Shown: positions 16,304-25,492, numbered from the stretch's first letter. The stretch is 42,096 bases of DNA from Janthinobacterium sp. (GCA_003133225.1 PKWL01000154.1:1-42096); one strand, 5' to 3'. Program-made: numbers and translations. Notes: a model not told the origin generated them from the letters alone.

Positions 16304-19300
16304 GTGGCCTTGGAAAAAATTCTGCCGGCAACCGGCAAGGCGGAGGGTCGCTTGATCTTCAAATTGACGCACAAACCTACTGCCTGGCTCGCTGTGGCGG
16401 CCCTGTTCGTTGCGCTCAGCGCGGCGGCATCGTTCTGGTCGTTAAGACAGATCGAGGACGCCGCAGCGGCGCGCAGAAATACGTTCATCGCGCTCATGGG
16501 CGCGAATGGTTTGCTGTCGGAAATAAGAGATGCCGAGACCGGTCAACGCGGCTATGTGCTGACCGGCAACGAGGCCTATCTGGAGCCATATTTGGCGGTA
16601 CGCGACAACATCGATGACCATCTAGATAAATTGCGGCAATTAAGCTTAGGCGACGTCGCCCATCGTCGCTTGGACGCCTTGGTACCATTGATACGGGTTA
16701 AATTAGCGGAAATGTCGCAAGTTATCGCGTTGCGCCAAAAACGGGACTTGGCGGCCGCCTTGGCGCTCATTGCCACTGGTCAGGGCAAGGTCTCGATGGA
16801 TTCGATCCGTGCCTTGATTGGCGAGTTCACCCGCATAGAGGAGGAGGTGCTGACGCAAGTTGAGGCAAGGTTCCAATCCAACATGGCCCGTCTGTTTTTC
16901 ATGATCGCTGCCGCCAGCTTGGCTGCGCTGCTGTCGGTATTGGTATTTGCCTATTTGATTTATCAACAGCTACAACAGCACCTCAAGAATTTGATTCATG
17001 TGGAAACACGCGATTTGCTCGATGTTCAATTGCAGATGAATCAACAACTGCAACAGGCCAACCTCGCCTTGCAGGTCAGCGAGTGCGCGTTGAAGGAGGC
17101 GCAGAGCCTGGCAGACCTGGGCAACTGGACTTGGGACAGGCGCCTCGACCGCCACGTCTGGTCGGAGGACATGTATCGCATCTTCGGCCGTGACCCCCGC
17201 TTGGCGCCGGCGCTTTATTCGGAACTCGAAGCTTATTTCACGCCCGACAGCTGGGTCCGCCTGAGCTCCAACATAGAGACCAGCCTGGCGCAGGGTGCAC
17301 CCTATGCATGCGATGTCGAAGCCGTGCGCGGCGATGGCAGCCACCGCTGGGTAACCGTGCGCGGCCAAGCCAAGCGCGACGCCGCCGGCAAGGTGGTGGA
17401 AATGCATGGCACGATGCAAGACATCACCGAGCGCAAGTTGGTGGACGTTGAACTTGATCAACATCGCCATCACCTCGAACAACTCGTTTCCTCGCGCACG
17501 GCCGAATTGGCAAAGGCCAAAGACGCAGCCGAAGTTGCCAACCGGGCGAAAAGTGCCTTTCTGGCCACCATGAGCCATGAAATCCGGACCCCCCTTAACG
17601 CCGTCGTCGGGTTGACGGGGCTGCTAACTAACTCCAGCTTAGATCGCCGCCAGCGCGATTACGCGGACAAGCTCCAGTCATCGGCCCGCGCATTGCGCGT
17701 GCTCGTTGACGACATCCTCGATTTTTCCATGATTGAGGCGGGATCTCTACGCCTTGAGCAACGGCCCTTTTCTCTGAACGCCGTCTTGCGCGCCAGCACG
17801 ACCCTCGTCTCGTTTGGCATGCGTGGCAAACCCATTGAAGCCGCATTTGACGTGGCGCCGGACGTCCCCGATGGGCTAATTGGAGACGCAGCGCGACTGC
17901 AGCAGATACTCCTGAATCTGACTAGCAATGCCGTCAAATTCACCGAGGCGGGCGAAATAGTGGTCTCGGTTCGCGTTCTAGCGCGGCCAGCTGAACGGGT
18001 AACGCTGCAGTTTTCCGTGCGCGATACGGGAATCGGCATTTCCACCGAACAAATGGAGCGGATTTTTGACATGTTTGCTCAGGCCGACTCGTCGACGACG
18101 CGCCAGTATGGCGGTACGGGACTCGGTTTGGCGATCAGCGCCCGGCTTGCCGACCTGATGGGCGGCCAAGTCAAGGCCGATAGTATTCGGGGGCAAGGTA
18201 GCGAGTTTTGCTTTACCGTGACGCTGGGCCTGGCCGACGGCGCAGCCCTGCCGGCGCCAATCGTTCCGTCCGGCTTGAACATCTTGATCATCGACGACCA
18301 TGCTCTGACCCGGGACATCCTAAAGCGGACCTGCTACGCCTTCGGCTGGCAGGCGACGGCGCTCGACTCCGGCGCGGCAGGATTAGATGAACTGCGCCGC
18401 AGTGGCGCGGAAGATCGCGATTACGACCTCATGTTGCTTGACTGGCGCATGCCTGGCATGGATGGCGTCGAGATGCTCAGGCAGGCGTATATTGCGGCGG
18501 ACATCGGTTTGCCGCAGGTCATCTTGATGGCTTCCATGTTCGAGTTGGAGCAAGCTGCCGCGGCCAGCGATGGTCTCTACCTGGACGGCATTGCGGCCAA
18601 ACCGATGACGCCAGCTAGCTTGCTTGAATCCGTCTTGCGAGCGCATTCAGGCGATTTCACGGGAATCTTGCCGTCTCCCGAAAAAAGCGACGGCCGCCTC
18701 GCCGGCATGCGCCTGCTCATCGCGGAAGACAATGCGATCAACCAGCAAGTCATTAAGGAAATCCTCACCCGAGCGGGGGCTAAGGTCGTTATTGCGGGCG
18801 ATGGACTGGCCGCGATCGCTGCCTTGCAATTACCCGGTGCAATTTTCGATGCGGTCCTGATGGACATCCAAATGCCGGTCATGGACGGTTACACCGCCAC
18901 CAGAATCATCCGTGAGGAAATGGGCTGGCTTGATTTGCCCGTTATCGCGCTCACCGCCTATGCCCTGCCCGAAGACCATGAAAAATCACGGCGCGCCGGC
19001 ATGGCTGGGCATATTGTCAAACCGATCGACGTCGATGATCTGGTCGACATCCTGGTTGGGAAGCATCGTGTTCAGCGCGCGTCCACAGCGAACTTGGCAT
19101 GGGAAGCGCCAGTGACGGTAAGCGCCTTGGCGGGGGTTGATGGCGCCGCCGCGCTGATGTCTTTTGGCGCAGACGAGAAAAAGCATATGGAACTGTTGCG
19201 CCAGTTCGTCGTGGACCACAGCTCTGATGTTGATGAGGCCCGTCGCCTCTATATCAGCGCCGACCCGAGAGGCGCCGCCAGGCTGGTCCATGGTTTGCGC

Positions 19301-19498
19301 GGCATGGCCAGCCTATTGCAGGCAACGGACGTTGCCGGCCTGACGGCAGCGATCGCCATTGCCATGCGCGGCGGCGATGCAAAAGCCGTGCTGCTCTTGA
19401 TCGACGAACTTCAAGTTGCGATGCATGCCCTAGCGCGGGCAATGGATCGGGTTGACGCCGTTAGGGCCGGCCTACTGACGGCAAGTGATGGATTGTAA
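16304..19498 (+). CDS. Hybrid sensor histidine kinase: CHASE3-PAS-HisKA-HATPase-REC-REC-HPt
   Basis: 1064 residues from GTG 16304; a TTG at 16352 behind GGAGGGTCGC is a credible later start (1048 residues). Two membrane helices (about 27-47 and 198-222) enclose a periplasmic CHASE3 domain (ETGQRGYVLTGNEAYLEPY). A PAS domain follows (about 262-375), then HisKA with His425 in SHEIRTPLNAVVG, the ATPase domain with the N box LTSNAVKF and DTGIGIS and GGTGLGLAIS boxes, REC1 (Asp713 in LLDWRMPGMDG), REC2 (Asp854 in LMDIQMPVMDG) and an HPt domain (His996 in RLVHGLRGMASL). All phospho-acceptors are present, so a full intramolecular phosphorelay is possible. No partner response regulator is adjacent; the output must be encoded elsewhere. 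Confidence 0.95.
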   Translation: MALEKILPATGKAEGRLIFKLTHKPTAWLAVAALFVALSAAASFWSLRQIEDAAAARRNTFIALMGANGLLSEIRDAETGQRGYVLTGNEAYLEPYLAVRDNIDDHLDKLRQLSLGDVAHRRLDALVPLIRVKLAEMSQVIALRQKRDLAAALALIATGQGKVSMDSIRALIGEFTRIEEEVLTQVEARFQSNMARLFFMIAAASLAALLSVLVFAYLIYQQLQQHLKNLIHVETRDLLDVQLQMNQQLQQANLALQVSECALKEAQSLADLGNWTWDRRLDRHVWSEDMYRIFGRDPRLAPALYSELEAYFTPDSWVRLSSNIETSLAQGAPYACDVEAVRGDGSHRWVTVRGQAKRDAAGKVVEMHGTMQDITERKLVDVELDQHRHHLEQLVSSRTAELAKAKDAAEVANRAKSAFLATMSHEIRTPLNAVVGLTGLLTNSSLDRRQRDYADKLQSSARALRVLVDDILDFSMIEAGSLRLEQRPFSLNAVLRASTTLVSFGMRGKPIEAAFDVAPDVPDGLIGDAARLQQILLNLTSNAVKFTEAGEIVVSVRVLARPAERVTLQFSVRDTGIGISTEQMERIFDMFAQADSSTTRQYGGTGLGLAISARLADLMGGQVKADSIRGQGSEFCFTVTLGLADGAALPAPIVPSGLNILIIDDHALTRDILKRTCYAFGWQATALDSGAAGLDELRRSGAEDRDYDLMLLDWRMPGMDGVEMLRQAYIAADIGLPQVILMASMFELEQAAAASDGLYLDGIAAKPMTPASLLESVLRAHSGDFTGILPSPEKSDGRLAGMRLLIAEDNAINQQVIKEILTRAGAKVVIAGDGLAAIAALQLPGAIFDAVLMDIQMPVMDGYTATRIIREEMGWLDLPVIALTAYALPEDHEKSRRAGMAGHIVKPIDVDDLVDILVGKHRVQRASTANLAWEAPVTVSALAGVDGAAALMSFGADEKKHMELLRQFVVDHSSDVDEARRLYISADPRGAARLVHGLRGMASLLQATDVAGLTAAIAIAMRGGDAKAVLLLIDELQVAMHALARAMDRVDAVRAGLLTASDGL

Positions 19499-19539
19499 GG
19501 GGACGCGTGCATACTGGTGCCAGATCGCCCGCCGCTGGC

Positions 19540-19568
19540 ATGCGCCACCACGGCCATCGGTGGCGCAT
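19540..19568 (+). terminator. Possible terminator hairpin after the kinase gene
   Basis: A 10-bp perfect stem, ATGCGCCACC/GGTGGCGCAT, with a 9-base loop starts 42 bp past the kinase stop. No T-run follows, so it could be a Rho-independent hairpin of weak type or only a stabilising 3' structure. Confidence 0.45.
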
Positions 19569-19710
19569 GGGACGGGGCATTCGCTGCCCTCGCCCTCCCC
19601 TCCCCGTTGCGCGCGCCCATCAGAAGTCGTCGATTATAGGCCGGGCCCGGCAAGTGGCAAGCATTTCCCCCTGACCCTACTAACCCCTAGTTTTGGATGT
19701 GCCTGTGGTC

Positions 19711-19845
19711 CTAGAACCTATCCTTAAGCCTGATGCCCATGATGCGCGGTGCAGCGCCATAGCCGTCGCTAAAGTAGGTCATTACCATCTTGCCATCGAT
19801 ATTGCGCGCATGGGCCATCAGGTTCCAGCGGCCGTGTTGGGCGCT
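19711..19845 (-). pseudogene. C-terminal remnant of an unidentified gene
   Basis: On the minus strand a short frame reads QHGRWNLMAHARNIDGKM, then VMTYFSDGYGAAPRIMGIRL and KDRF before TAG at 19711. The composition is that of real protein, but an in-frame stop lies just upstream (near 19852) and there is no start site, so this is a decayed 3' end. I do not recognise the family. It lies between the kinase gene and the AAA ATPase pseudogene, in a stretch (19569-19975) with no other gene. Confidence 0.4.
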
Positions 19846-19975
19846 CTATAAGGGGCGCCCACAGAATTCGGAAAAGTGCCACACGAAGTCGCTTACAAAA
19901 GTTGTCTTGTGCCAATAAAATCGCATTTGAACTGTTCGGATCATCAGTCAGCCCCCAGATTTTGCACGCACTCGT

Positions 19976-20869
19976 CTACGACAAATGAGGGATGGCGCCT
20001 AGCATGAATTCGTCAAACAAAGGCACGGTGAATGCCATATCACCATGAGATGGACTGTTCCCAATGTGTTGATCTTGGCGCCCAATTTGTCGGCCACATC
20101 GCCGGTACGGTGGGGACCGGGGCCCAGTTCCGCCATGGCGCGCAGGTATTTTTTCCCTCGGTGTAAGTCGGTCAAACCGGACACGAAAGAAATTCTCATC
20201 CAGTCGCCGGGCGACGAGATCACTGGTTTCTCGAATTACCGCCAAGCTGATCGGCGACGCTGCCGCATGATTCCATGCTTGGTAACCCCACTCCTGGAGA
20301 AAATAGGGATAGCCCTTTGTTATCCGGAAAATTTCATCCAATGCGGCAGGCTCAAACGCTACGCCGGCTTGCCTCGCCGGATCCTGAAGGGCCTTGATTG
20401 CATCCTGTTCCGGTAGCGGACCTATTGTAGGAAAACTGAATGACCGCTCGGCATATGATTTTGACGCGCCCGCCAATCCGGGCAAAATGGGCAAATCGGC
20501 AGCGATCAGCACCAAGGGAAGCTGACGCTGCTGCATTTTGTGCATGGCCATGATCAATGCACTCAGTTCTGACGAACTGAAATACTAAATTTCGTCGATC
20601 AGGATAGCCACAGCCACGCCGCGCTCCTGCGCAGCCTCGCCCACCGCTGTGAAAAGGCCAGGAAGATCAACCTCTAAATCGCCACTGTCGGCAGCGCCCT
20701 GTTCCGGCTCGATGCCCAGACCAATGTCAACGTCGCCAACCTTGATCTTGATCGCACCCACAAAACCCTTGAGCGCTGCAAGGCCACGCCGCACCTTGTC
20801 GCCTGCCCCAGCAATACGGTCCAGATCGAGCAATAGACCGCGCAAGAGCGGCGCCAGCAATACTTATTG
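19976..20869 (-). pseudogene. AAA-family ATP-binding protein, multiply broken
   Basis: Remnant of an AAA/Orc1-like ATPase. Readable parts: a linker with IKVGDVDIGLGIEPEQG, Walker B VAILIDEI, then after an in-frame TAG (20585-20587, where CAG for Gln is likely original) YFSSSELSALIMAMHKMQQ, QRQLPLVLIAADLPILPG and the winged-helix side ITKGYPYFLQEWGYQAWNHA. A one-base change in a run of six A/T (20149-20154) shifts the frame (PREK to KYLRAMAEL), and a deletion near 20058 joins LGTV to SPSHGDMAFTVPLFDEFM. The N-terminal third with Walker A is missing: the homology stops near 20869. At least four lesions make it clearly non-functional. Confidence 0.85.
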
Positions 20870-20893
20870 AGACAAAATTATGGCCTTCCGTCA

Positions 20894-20930
20894 TTTGCAG
20901 TTAATTCAGCCGAAAATAGCTTCAAATGCG
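20894..20930. repeat. Imperfect direct repeat copy A (partner at 37466)
   Basis: The stretch starting TTTGCAGTTAATTC and ending AAATGCG matches 37466-37503 at roughly four fifths of positions. It lies just beyond the truncated N-terminal end of the AAA pseudogene. The rest of 20870-21194 contains no gene I can support. Confidence 0.55.
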
Positions 20931-21194
20931 TAATTGCAAATGAAAAGCTGTTCATGCGCCGGTATCGGACAACCCTTAACGAAAGCGGAAGTTGCCTTTT
21001 ATGTACGCCATAAGCCGGTCCGGTTGAATGCAAGTACATTTGCAAATAATGTGAGCAGTCGCTGGGGTTGGTGAAACATTAATGGCGGCTTCTAGGACCG
21101 TTTCGGACATCGGCCCCGCTATTCGCTGCACCTTGTAGCCGGTGGTCTGTGCATATCGTTCGTGCGACTTGACAGGGCGCGCATGTCGTCTTTC

Positions 21195-21647
21195 TCATTC
21201 CTTGCTCTCAGGAAAGATACATTCGCCATTGCGGACCAGCGCCTTCGTCTCTTCGCTCACCTTCATGGGGCTTCGACTTAATCGATCAACGAACTCCTTG
21301 CGGCGCCGCACGTACGACTTCGAATCGTGCTTCGCGCTCCAAAGGACTATGTCAAGCACGATGGGAATGAGGTCCAGGCCCTTCTCGGTCAGCGTGTAGA
21401 AGTCCTTGCGCCTGTCGTCGGGGCTGGGCGCCTTCGAGAGAATTCCTTGCTCCTCAAGAAAGGCAAGGCGTGAAGCAAGGACATTGGTCGCGATTCCCTC
21501 TTCCGATTTCAGGAACTGGCCATACGTCTTCTTGCCAGCAAAAATGATGTCGCGAATGATCAAGAGCGACCACCGGTCGCCGAAGATCTCAACGCCGTAG
21601 TTCACTGCGCAATGGGACCGAATGTCTTCTTTACAAGTCGTCTTCAT
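21195..21647 (-). CDS. HxlR-family transcriptional regulator
   Basis: 150 residues with the HxlR winged helix: conserved Cys5 near the start (MKTTCKEDIRSHCAVNYG), FGDRWSLLIIRDIIF, YGQFLKSEEGIATNVLASRL, and the wing GILSKAPSPDDRRKDFYTLT. An N-terminal cysteine is often the redox or electrophile sensor in this family (YodB, HypR, QorR). It is read divergently from the first F420-reductase-like gene across a 158-bp gap with paired inverted repeats, so it very probably controls that gene and perhaps the following cluster. ATG 21647 is the only sensible start. Confidence 0.9.
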   Translation of the reverse strand: MKTTCKEDIRSHCAVNYGVEIFGDRWSLLIIRDIIFAGKKTYGQFLKSEEGIATNVLASRLAFLEEQGILSKAPSPDDRRKDFYTLTEKGLDLIPIVLDIVLWSAKHDSKSYVRRRKEFVDRLSRSPMKVSEETKALVRNGECIFPESKE

Positions 21648-21665
21648 GGCTGGATCTTACCATCG

Positions 21666-21715
21666 CTTGCATGCCGCAAGTAAATTTTCACTGTTTACTT
21701 GTTTTTTGCAAGTAA
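21666..21715. promoter_or_regulatory. Candidate HxlR operators (two dyads)
   Basis: Two inverted repeats built on CAAG: CTTGC-ATGCC-GCAAG at 21666-21680 and TTACTTG-N7-CAAGTAA at 21695-21715. The same half-site CAAGTAA also occurs at 21677-21683. They lie 19-68 bp before the HxlR start and about 90-140 bp before the divergent gene, the expected place for shared repression sites. Confidence 0.6.
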
Positions 21716-21805
21716 TTAGACTAGCATGCTTTTACGTTGAAAGCGGTCGCCGGATCGCACCTGGCATCCATAATCATCAACCCCATATCAGTAAGGAAAC
21801 TGCAA

Positions 21806-22441
21806 ATGAGCACTATCAGCATCATCGGCTCAGGCGGCATGGCAGCAGCGATCGGCGGCCTTGCCGCCAAGGCCGGACACACCGTCGAGGTGATGAGCCG
21901 CGACGCCGCCAAGGCGCGGGCGCTGGCCGAGCAGGTCGGAGCCGGCGCGACGACAGGCATGTTCGGCGCCGCCCCGGCCGGGGATATTGTCATCCTGGCG
22001 GTTCCCTACTCCGCCATTTTCGACGTGGTGAAGCAATACGGCGACAAGCTGGCAGGCAAGCTCCTCGTCGACATCACCAACCCTGTCGCCTCCGACCTCA
22101 CGAGCTTTGTGACGCCTGGCGACAGTTTCGGTGCGCAGGAGATCGCCAAGGCCGCCCCTGCCAATGCGGTGATCGTCAAGGCATTCAACACCCTGTTCTC
22201 CCACGTCCTGGCTGCCGGTTCATTCCAGGGCCACCCGTCGGACGTGTTCATCGCCGGGGACGACGCGCAGGCGAAGGCACGCGTCGCGGCGTTCATCGAG
22301 AGCCTCGGACTGCGCCCGATGGATACCGGGCTGCTGCCCATGGCGCGGACGCTGGAGCACGTCTGCCTGCTGTCGCTGGGCCTCCTCGGCCACTCCATCA
22401 AGCACACCAACTTCTCAATCGGCGTAAGCCTTCCCGGCTGA
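21806..22441 (+). CDS. NADPH-dependent F420-reductase-fold oxidoreductase (paralogue 1)
   Basis: 211 residues with a Rossmann start MSTISIIGSGGMAAAIGG and a basic/charged strand end (VEVMSRDAAKA) suited to NADP(H). Then GDIVILAVPYSAI, LVDITNPVASD and VIVKAFNTLFSHVL, the usual F420_oxidored pattern. True F420 partners are uncommon in Betaproteobacteria, so an NADPH-dependent reductase of another acceptor is likelier. ATG 21806 has GTAAGGAAAC in front; the frame's earlier start at 21737 has no site. Its near twin lies at 23635 and a more distant one at 26941. It heads a plus-strand cluster under the divergent HxlR regulator. Confidence 0.88.
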   Translation: MSTISIIGSGGMAAAIGGLAAKAGHTVEVMSRDAAKARALAEQVGAGATTGMFGAAPAGDIVILAVPYSAIFDVVKQYGDKLAGKLLVDITNPVASDLTSFVTPGDSFGAQEIAKAAPANAVIVKAFNTLFSHVLAAGSFQGHPSDVFIAGDDAQAKARVAAFIESLGLRPMDTGLLPMARTLEHVCLLSLGLLGHSIKHTNFSIGVSLPG

Positions 22442-22493
22442 GCGCACCCGTAGCACACTTTCTCATATCACATCACTCACAAGGAACAGCAAT

Positions 22494-23432
22494 ATGCGCG
22501 TTTTCGTTACTGGAGGAACCGGCCATATCGGTTCGTACATCATCCCCGAGCTCGTCGCGGCCGGACACGAAGTTACCGGCCTGGCCCGCTCGGACAAGGC
22601 TGCGGCGGCGGTGTCCGCACTGGGCGCCAAGGTGCGTCGCGGGGACATTTCCGACCTCGATGGGCTGAAGGCGGCGGCGGTGGAGTCAGACGGCGTCATC
22701 CACGTCGCGCACAGGCAAGACCTGCTTCCCTCTGGCGGGATCGACGCCGTTGCCGCCGCGGAACTCCAGATCATGCTTGTGTATGGCGAGGCACTGGGGG
22801 GGGCCGGAAAGCCGCTGGTCGTGTCGGGGAGCATTGGCTCGCCCGGTTGGGAAAACCTGGGGCGGCCAGCCACCGAGGAGGACCCGGCTCTTCCCGGCGG
22901 CGATGCGTACAAGGGTACTCTGCGGGTTCGTAACGTAGTGGAGCTCGCCGTAGTTGGCCTCGCGAAGCGGGGTGTGCGGTCTTCGATCGTGCGGATTCCT
23001 CCCATCGCGCACAGCACGACCGATGCCGGCTTTCTCCCGCTGCTGATCGGGCTCGCGAAGGAGAAGGGCGTCATCGGCTACCCAGGCGACGGCGCGAACC
23101 TGTGGCCGGCCGTGCACAGCCGCGACCTCGCCTCCTTGTTCCGCCTGGCGCTGGAGCAGAGTCCGGCTGGCAAATATTGGCACGGGATTGAGGGCGAAGG
23201 CGTCCGGTTTCGCGAGATCGCCGAGGCCATTGGCAGCCGTCTGGGCCTGCCGGCCGTGAGCATTCCCGCGGACGTACTAATGCTGCCGGGGTACTTTGGG
23301 TTCCTCGCCAATTTGGTCACGCTGGACCTCCCGGCGTCCAACCTCATCACCCGCCGGACCCTCGGCTGGGAACCCGCTCAGCCCAGTCTGCTCGCCGATT
23401 TGGACAACGGCCATTACTTCCCTGCCGGCTGA
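22494..23432 (+). CDS. NAD(P)-dependent epimerase / atypical SDR
   Basis: 312 residues. The N-terminal MRVFVTGGTGHIGSYI carries the TGxxGxxG dinucleotide motif of extended/atypical SDRs. It continues VTGLARSDKAAAAV and VRRGDISDLDGL, with YKGTLRVRNVVEL near the position of the usual YxxxK motif, and WPAVHSRDLASLFRLAL and GVRFREIAEAIGSRLG in the C-terminal substrate region. Homologues are annotated as epimerases or 3-beta-hydroxysteroid dehydrogenase-like proteins; the substrate is unknown. The catalytic Tyr is in a shifted context (DAYKGTLR), so activity should not be assumed. A GGAAC lies before the ATG, 52 bp after the previous gene. Confidence 0.85.
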   Translation: MRVFVTGGTGHIGSYIIPELVAAGHEVTGLARSDKAAAAVSALGAKVRRGDISDLDGLKAAAVESDGVIHVAHRQDLLPSGGIDAVAAAELQIMLVYGEALGGAGKPLVVSGSIGSPGWENLGRPATEEDPALPGGDAYKGTLRVRNVVELAVVGLAKRGVRSSIVRIPPIAHSTTDAGFLPLLIGLAKEKGVIGYPGDGANLWPAVHSRDLASLFRLALEQSPAGKYWHGIEGEGVRFREIAEAIGSRLGLPAVSIPADVLMLPGYFGFLANLVTLDLPASNLITRRTLGWEPAQPSLLADLDNGHYFPAG

Positions 23433-23634
23433 TGAGCTGACGGCAGAGAACCGGGGCGCAACGAGTCCGGCGGACAGCGATGTCGCGATGCCGTGATCCG
23501 TTCGGGCAAGGCTCTGTCGACCCGGGCGTGGCATGAGGGATGACGCACGCTGCTCGGCACACACGGAATATTTTCGGGGCGATGCCCCCGGTTAGAGACT
23601 ACCAGCAATACCACAACTCATTAGGAGAATGCAC

Positions 23635-24255
23635 ATGAGCACTATCAGCATCATTGGTTCAGGAAGCATGGCTGCAGCGATCGGCGGCCGTATCGCCAAG
23701 GCTGGACACACCGTCGAGGTGGTCAGCCGCGAGCCCGCCAAGGCGCAGGCGTTGGCCGACCAGCTTACAGCCGGAGCGATCACAGGGACGTACGGCGCCG
23801 CGCCAGCGGGCGACATCGTCATCCTCGCCGTGCCATACAGCAGTGCGGCGTCGGCGGTGGCCGATTACGGGGACGCGCTCGACGGCAAGGTGATCATCGA
23901 CATCACCAACCCGGTCGCCCCCGACCGATCGGGCCTCGTTACCCCCAGCGGCAGTTCTGGTGCGCAGGAGATTGCCAAGGACGCGCCCGCCGGCGCGCAT
24001 GTCGTGAAGGCGTTCAACACCATCTTCGGCCACGTACTTGCCAAGGGTGGACGCCTCGACGCGTTCATCGCAGCCGACGATCCGGAGGCCAAGGCGCGCG
24101 TCTCAACGTTCCTCGATAGTCTCGGGCTGCGTCCGTTGGATGTCGGCGGCCTGCACATGGCCCAGACGCTCGAGGCGCTCGGCCTCCTGATGATCGGCCT
24201 GGCCAAAAACGGCGCCGGCACTTGGGACATCGCCATGAAAGTCGATATCGGCTGA
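23635..24255 (+). CDS. NADPH-dependent F420-reductase-fold oxidoreductase (paralogue 2)
   Basis: 206 residues, clearly a sister of the protein at 21806: MSTISIIGSGSMAAAIGGRI against MSTISIIGSGGMAAAIGGLA, the same VILAVPYS, DITNPVA, SGAQEIAK and VKAFNTIFGHVLAKG blocks. The C-terminus reads MAQTLEALGLLMIGLAKNGAG and, unlike copy 1, ends VDIG. The ATG at 23635 is chosen because TTAGGAGA lies seven bases upstream; an ATG at 23629 is too close. The two flank the epimerase gene, so duplication with an inserted or intervening gene is likely. Confidence 0.88.
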   Translation: MSTISIIGSGSMAAAIGGRIAKAGHTVEVVSREPAKAQALADQLTAGAITGTYGAAPAGDIVILAVPYSSAASAVADYGDALDGKVIIDITNPVAPDRSGLVTPSGSSGAQEIAKDAPAGAHVVKAFNTIFGHVLAKGGRLDAFIAADDPEAKARVSTFLDSLGLRPLDVGGLHMAQTLEALGLLMIGLAKNGAGTWDIAMKVDIG

Positions 24256-24344
24256 ATCACTGACACCACGTCCTCACGGGCAGGTCCACAACATACAACG
24301 ATCAGATCGAACACGATCCGATGTAAGGAAAAGGAGAGATTTCA

Positions 24345-24761
24345 ATGAACACAGGCGAGAATGTTCAGATTGTGAAGGATTTCTTCGCAGCAATCGGCCG
24401 CAGCGATAGGCAAGCTGTACGGGCGTTGTCTGCCGAAGATATTGAGTGGATCATTCCGGGCGAAGACTGGCCGCTGGCCGGCACTCGCCGCGGCCACGCG
24501 GGATTGGCGAATCTGCTTCAGACGTCATCCGAGACGATGGAAACTTCATTCATGGAGCCCCGCGAATTCGTAGCGCAGGGAGATCGGGTTCTGGTCGTCG
24601 GCTTCGCTAGGGGGAAAATCAAAGCCACGAATAGGACGTGGGAGGACCATTGGGTCTTCGCCATTACCGTTCGAAATGGCAAACTGACGAACATCCGGGA
24701 GTATATCGACACGCAAGCATTGGCGCGGGCCTCAGAGATGGCCGCAAGCCCCAGGCCCTGA
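24345..24761 (+). CDS. SnoaL-like / NTF2-fold protein
   Basis: 138 residues with the NTF2-like pattern: MNTGENVQIVKDFFAAIGRS, IEWIIPGEDWPLAGTRRGH, EFVAQGDRVLVVGFARGKIK, WVFAITVRNGKLTNIREYID. These folds form a cone-shaped pocket and range from isomerases and cyclases to proteins with no known activity. AAAGGAGAGA stands just before the ATG. It probably belongs to the same plus-strand cluster as the reductases, 89 bp after paralogue 2. Confidence 0.85.
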   Translation: MNTGENVQIVKDFFAAIGRSDRQAVRALSAEDIEWIIPGEDWPLAGTRRGHAGLANLLQTSSETMETSFMEPREFVAQGDRVLVVGFARGKIKATNRTWEDHWVFAITVRNGKLTNIREYIDTQALARASEMAASPRP

Positions 24762-24874
24762 CCCGTCGAGACCGATACCACACGAAACGATTCGTAAAGT
24801 CAGCGAAAACGTTGAACAGCGGCAACGACTTGCCGAAGCACCGAATGGTCGGTAACCGACTGCGCAAAGGATTG

Positions 24875-25303
24875 ATGATGCTTAATAATGAAGAAACCGT
24901 CAGAGAACTCTACTCCGCGGCGGAAGGGAGCGGGAGAGACATCGCGAAGTTTGTCTCCTTCTTCTCCGATGAAGGATATATGTACGACATTCCTTCCGGA
25001 TTGAAGTTGCACGGGCAGGCTATCGGCGACGCTATCGACGCCTTCGCAAATGCATTTCCTGATGTTCACCGTGAGCTATTCAACATCTATGTCGCGGAAA
25101 ACATCGTAGTCGTCGAGCTCGCAACTCGGGGAACGCATAAAGGTGAGCTCAGACTTGCCTCAGGGACTGTCGCTCCAACGGGCAAGGCAATAGATGTCCC
25201 GAGCTGCGATGTTTTTCACCTTGAGCGTGGAAAGGTCATATCCTTTAACTGCTACAACGCGGCTTCCGTACTGCAGCAGCAACTTGGCCTTGTCAGCAGC
25301 TGA
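24875..25303 (+). CDS. SnoaL-like polyketide cyclase/ester cyclase family protein
   Basis: 142 residues, a second NTF2-fold protein but not a close copy of the previous one. Landmarks: VRELYSAAEGSGRDIAKFVS, YDIPSGLKLHGQAIGDAI, FANAFPDVHRELFNIY, and GKAIDVPSCDVFHLERGKV. The FPD-H segment is common in SnoaL-like ester cyclases. Start ATG 24875 (or 24878) has GCAAAGGATTG upstream; the frame stays open to 24638, overlapping the previous gene, but that part is not protein-like. The pair may process or bind a small lipophilic compound together with the reductases; this is inference. Confidence 0.82.
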   Translation: MMLNNEETVRELYSAAEGSGRDIAKFVSFFSDEGYMYDIPSGLKLHGQAIGDAIDAFANAFPDVHRELFNIYVAENIVVVELATRGTHKGELRLASGTVAPTGKAIDVPSCDVFHLERGKVISFNCYNAASVLQQQLGLVSS

Positions 25304-25370
25304 GGGACTGTCCCAGCGGCCCTAGGGATATGGCCCGGCCGGCACCGATCTAAGCGCACTTTCGCGCTGG

Positions 25371-25492
25371 ATGCCTGGTCAGGGAAATTCCGTTGTTGCC
25401 TCGCCCGAGGAGAGCGCACGAGACGAGTTTTCAAGGGCATTGCGCGAAGCCGGTTTGAAGGTAAGCGGCGCTCCCGTCATGGATGGTGTGAA
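25371..25492 (+). pseudogene. Remnant of a plasmid primase/TraC-like (toprim) gene
   Basis: In frame from 25380: QGNSVVASPEESARDEFSRA followed by LREAGLKVSGAPVMDG. The ALREAGL-SGAPVMDG block is typical of the large TraC-like primase/toprim proteins of plasmids and integrative elements. The reading breaks off exactly where the IS21-type end begins (25493), and there is no gene start on the left, so it is an internal scrap, probably cut by an insertion. Confidence 0.6.

Noticed and set aside
16970..17578. 202-codon minus-strand frame in the kinase gene
   Set aside because: Antisense of PAS and HisKA coding sequence; His- and Gly-rich without family pattern.
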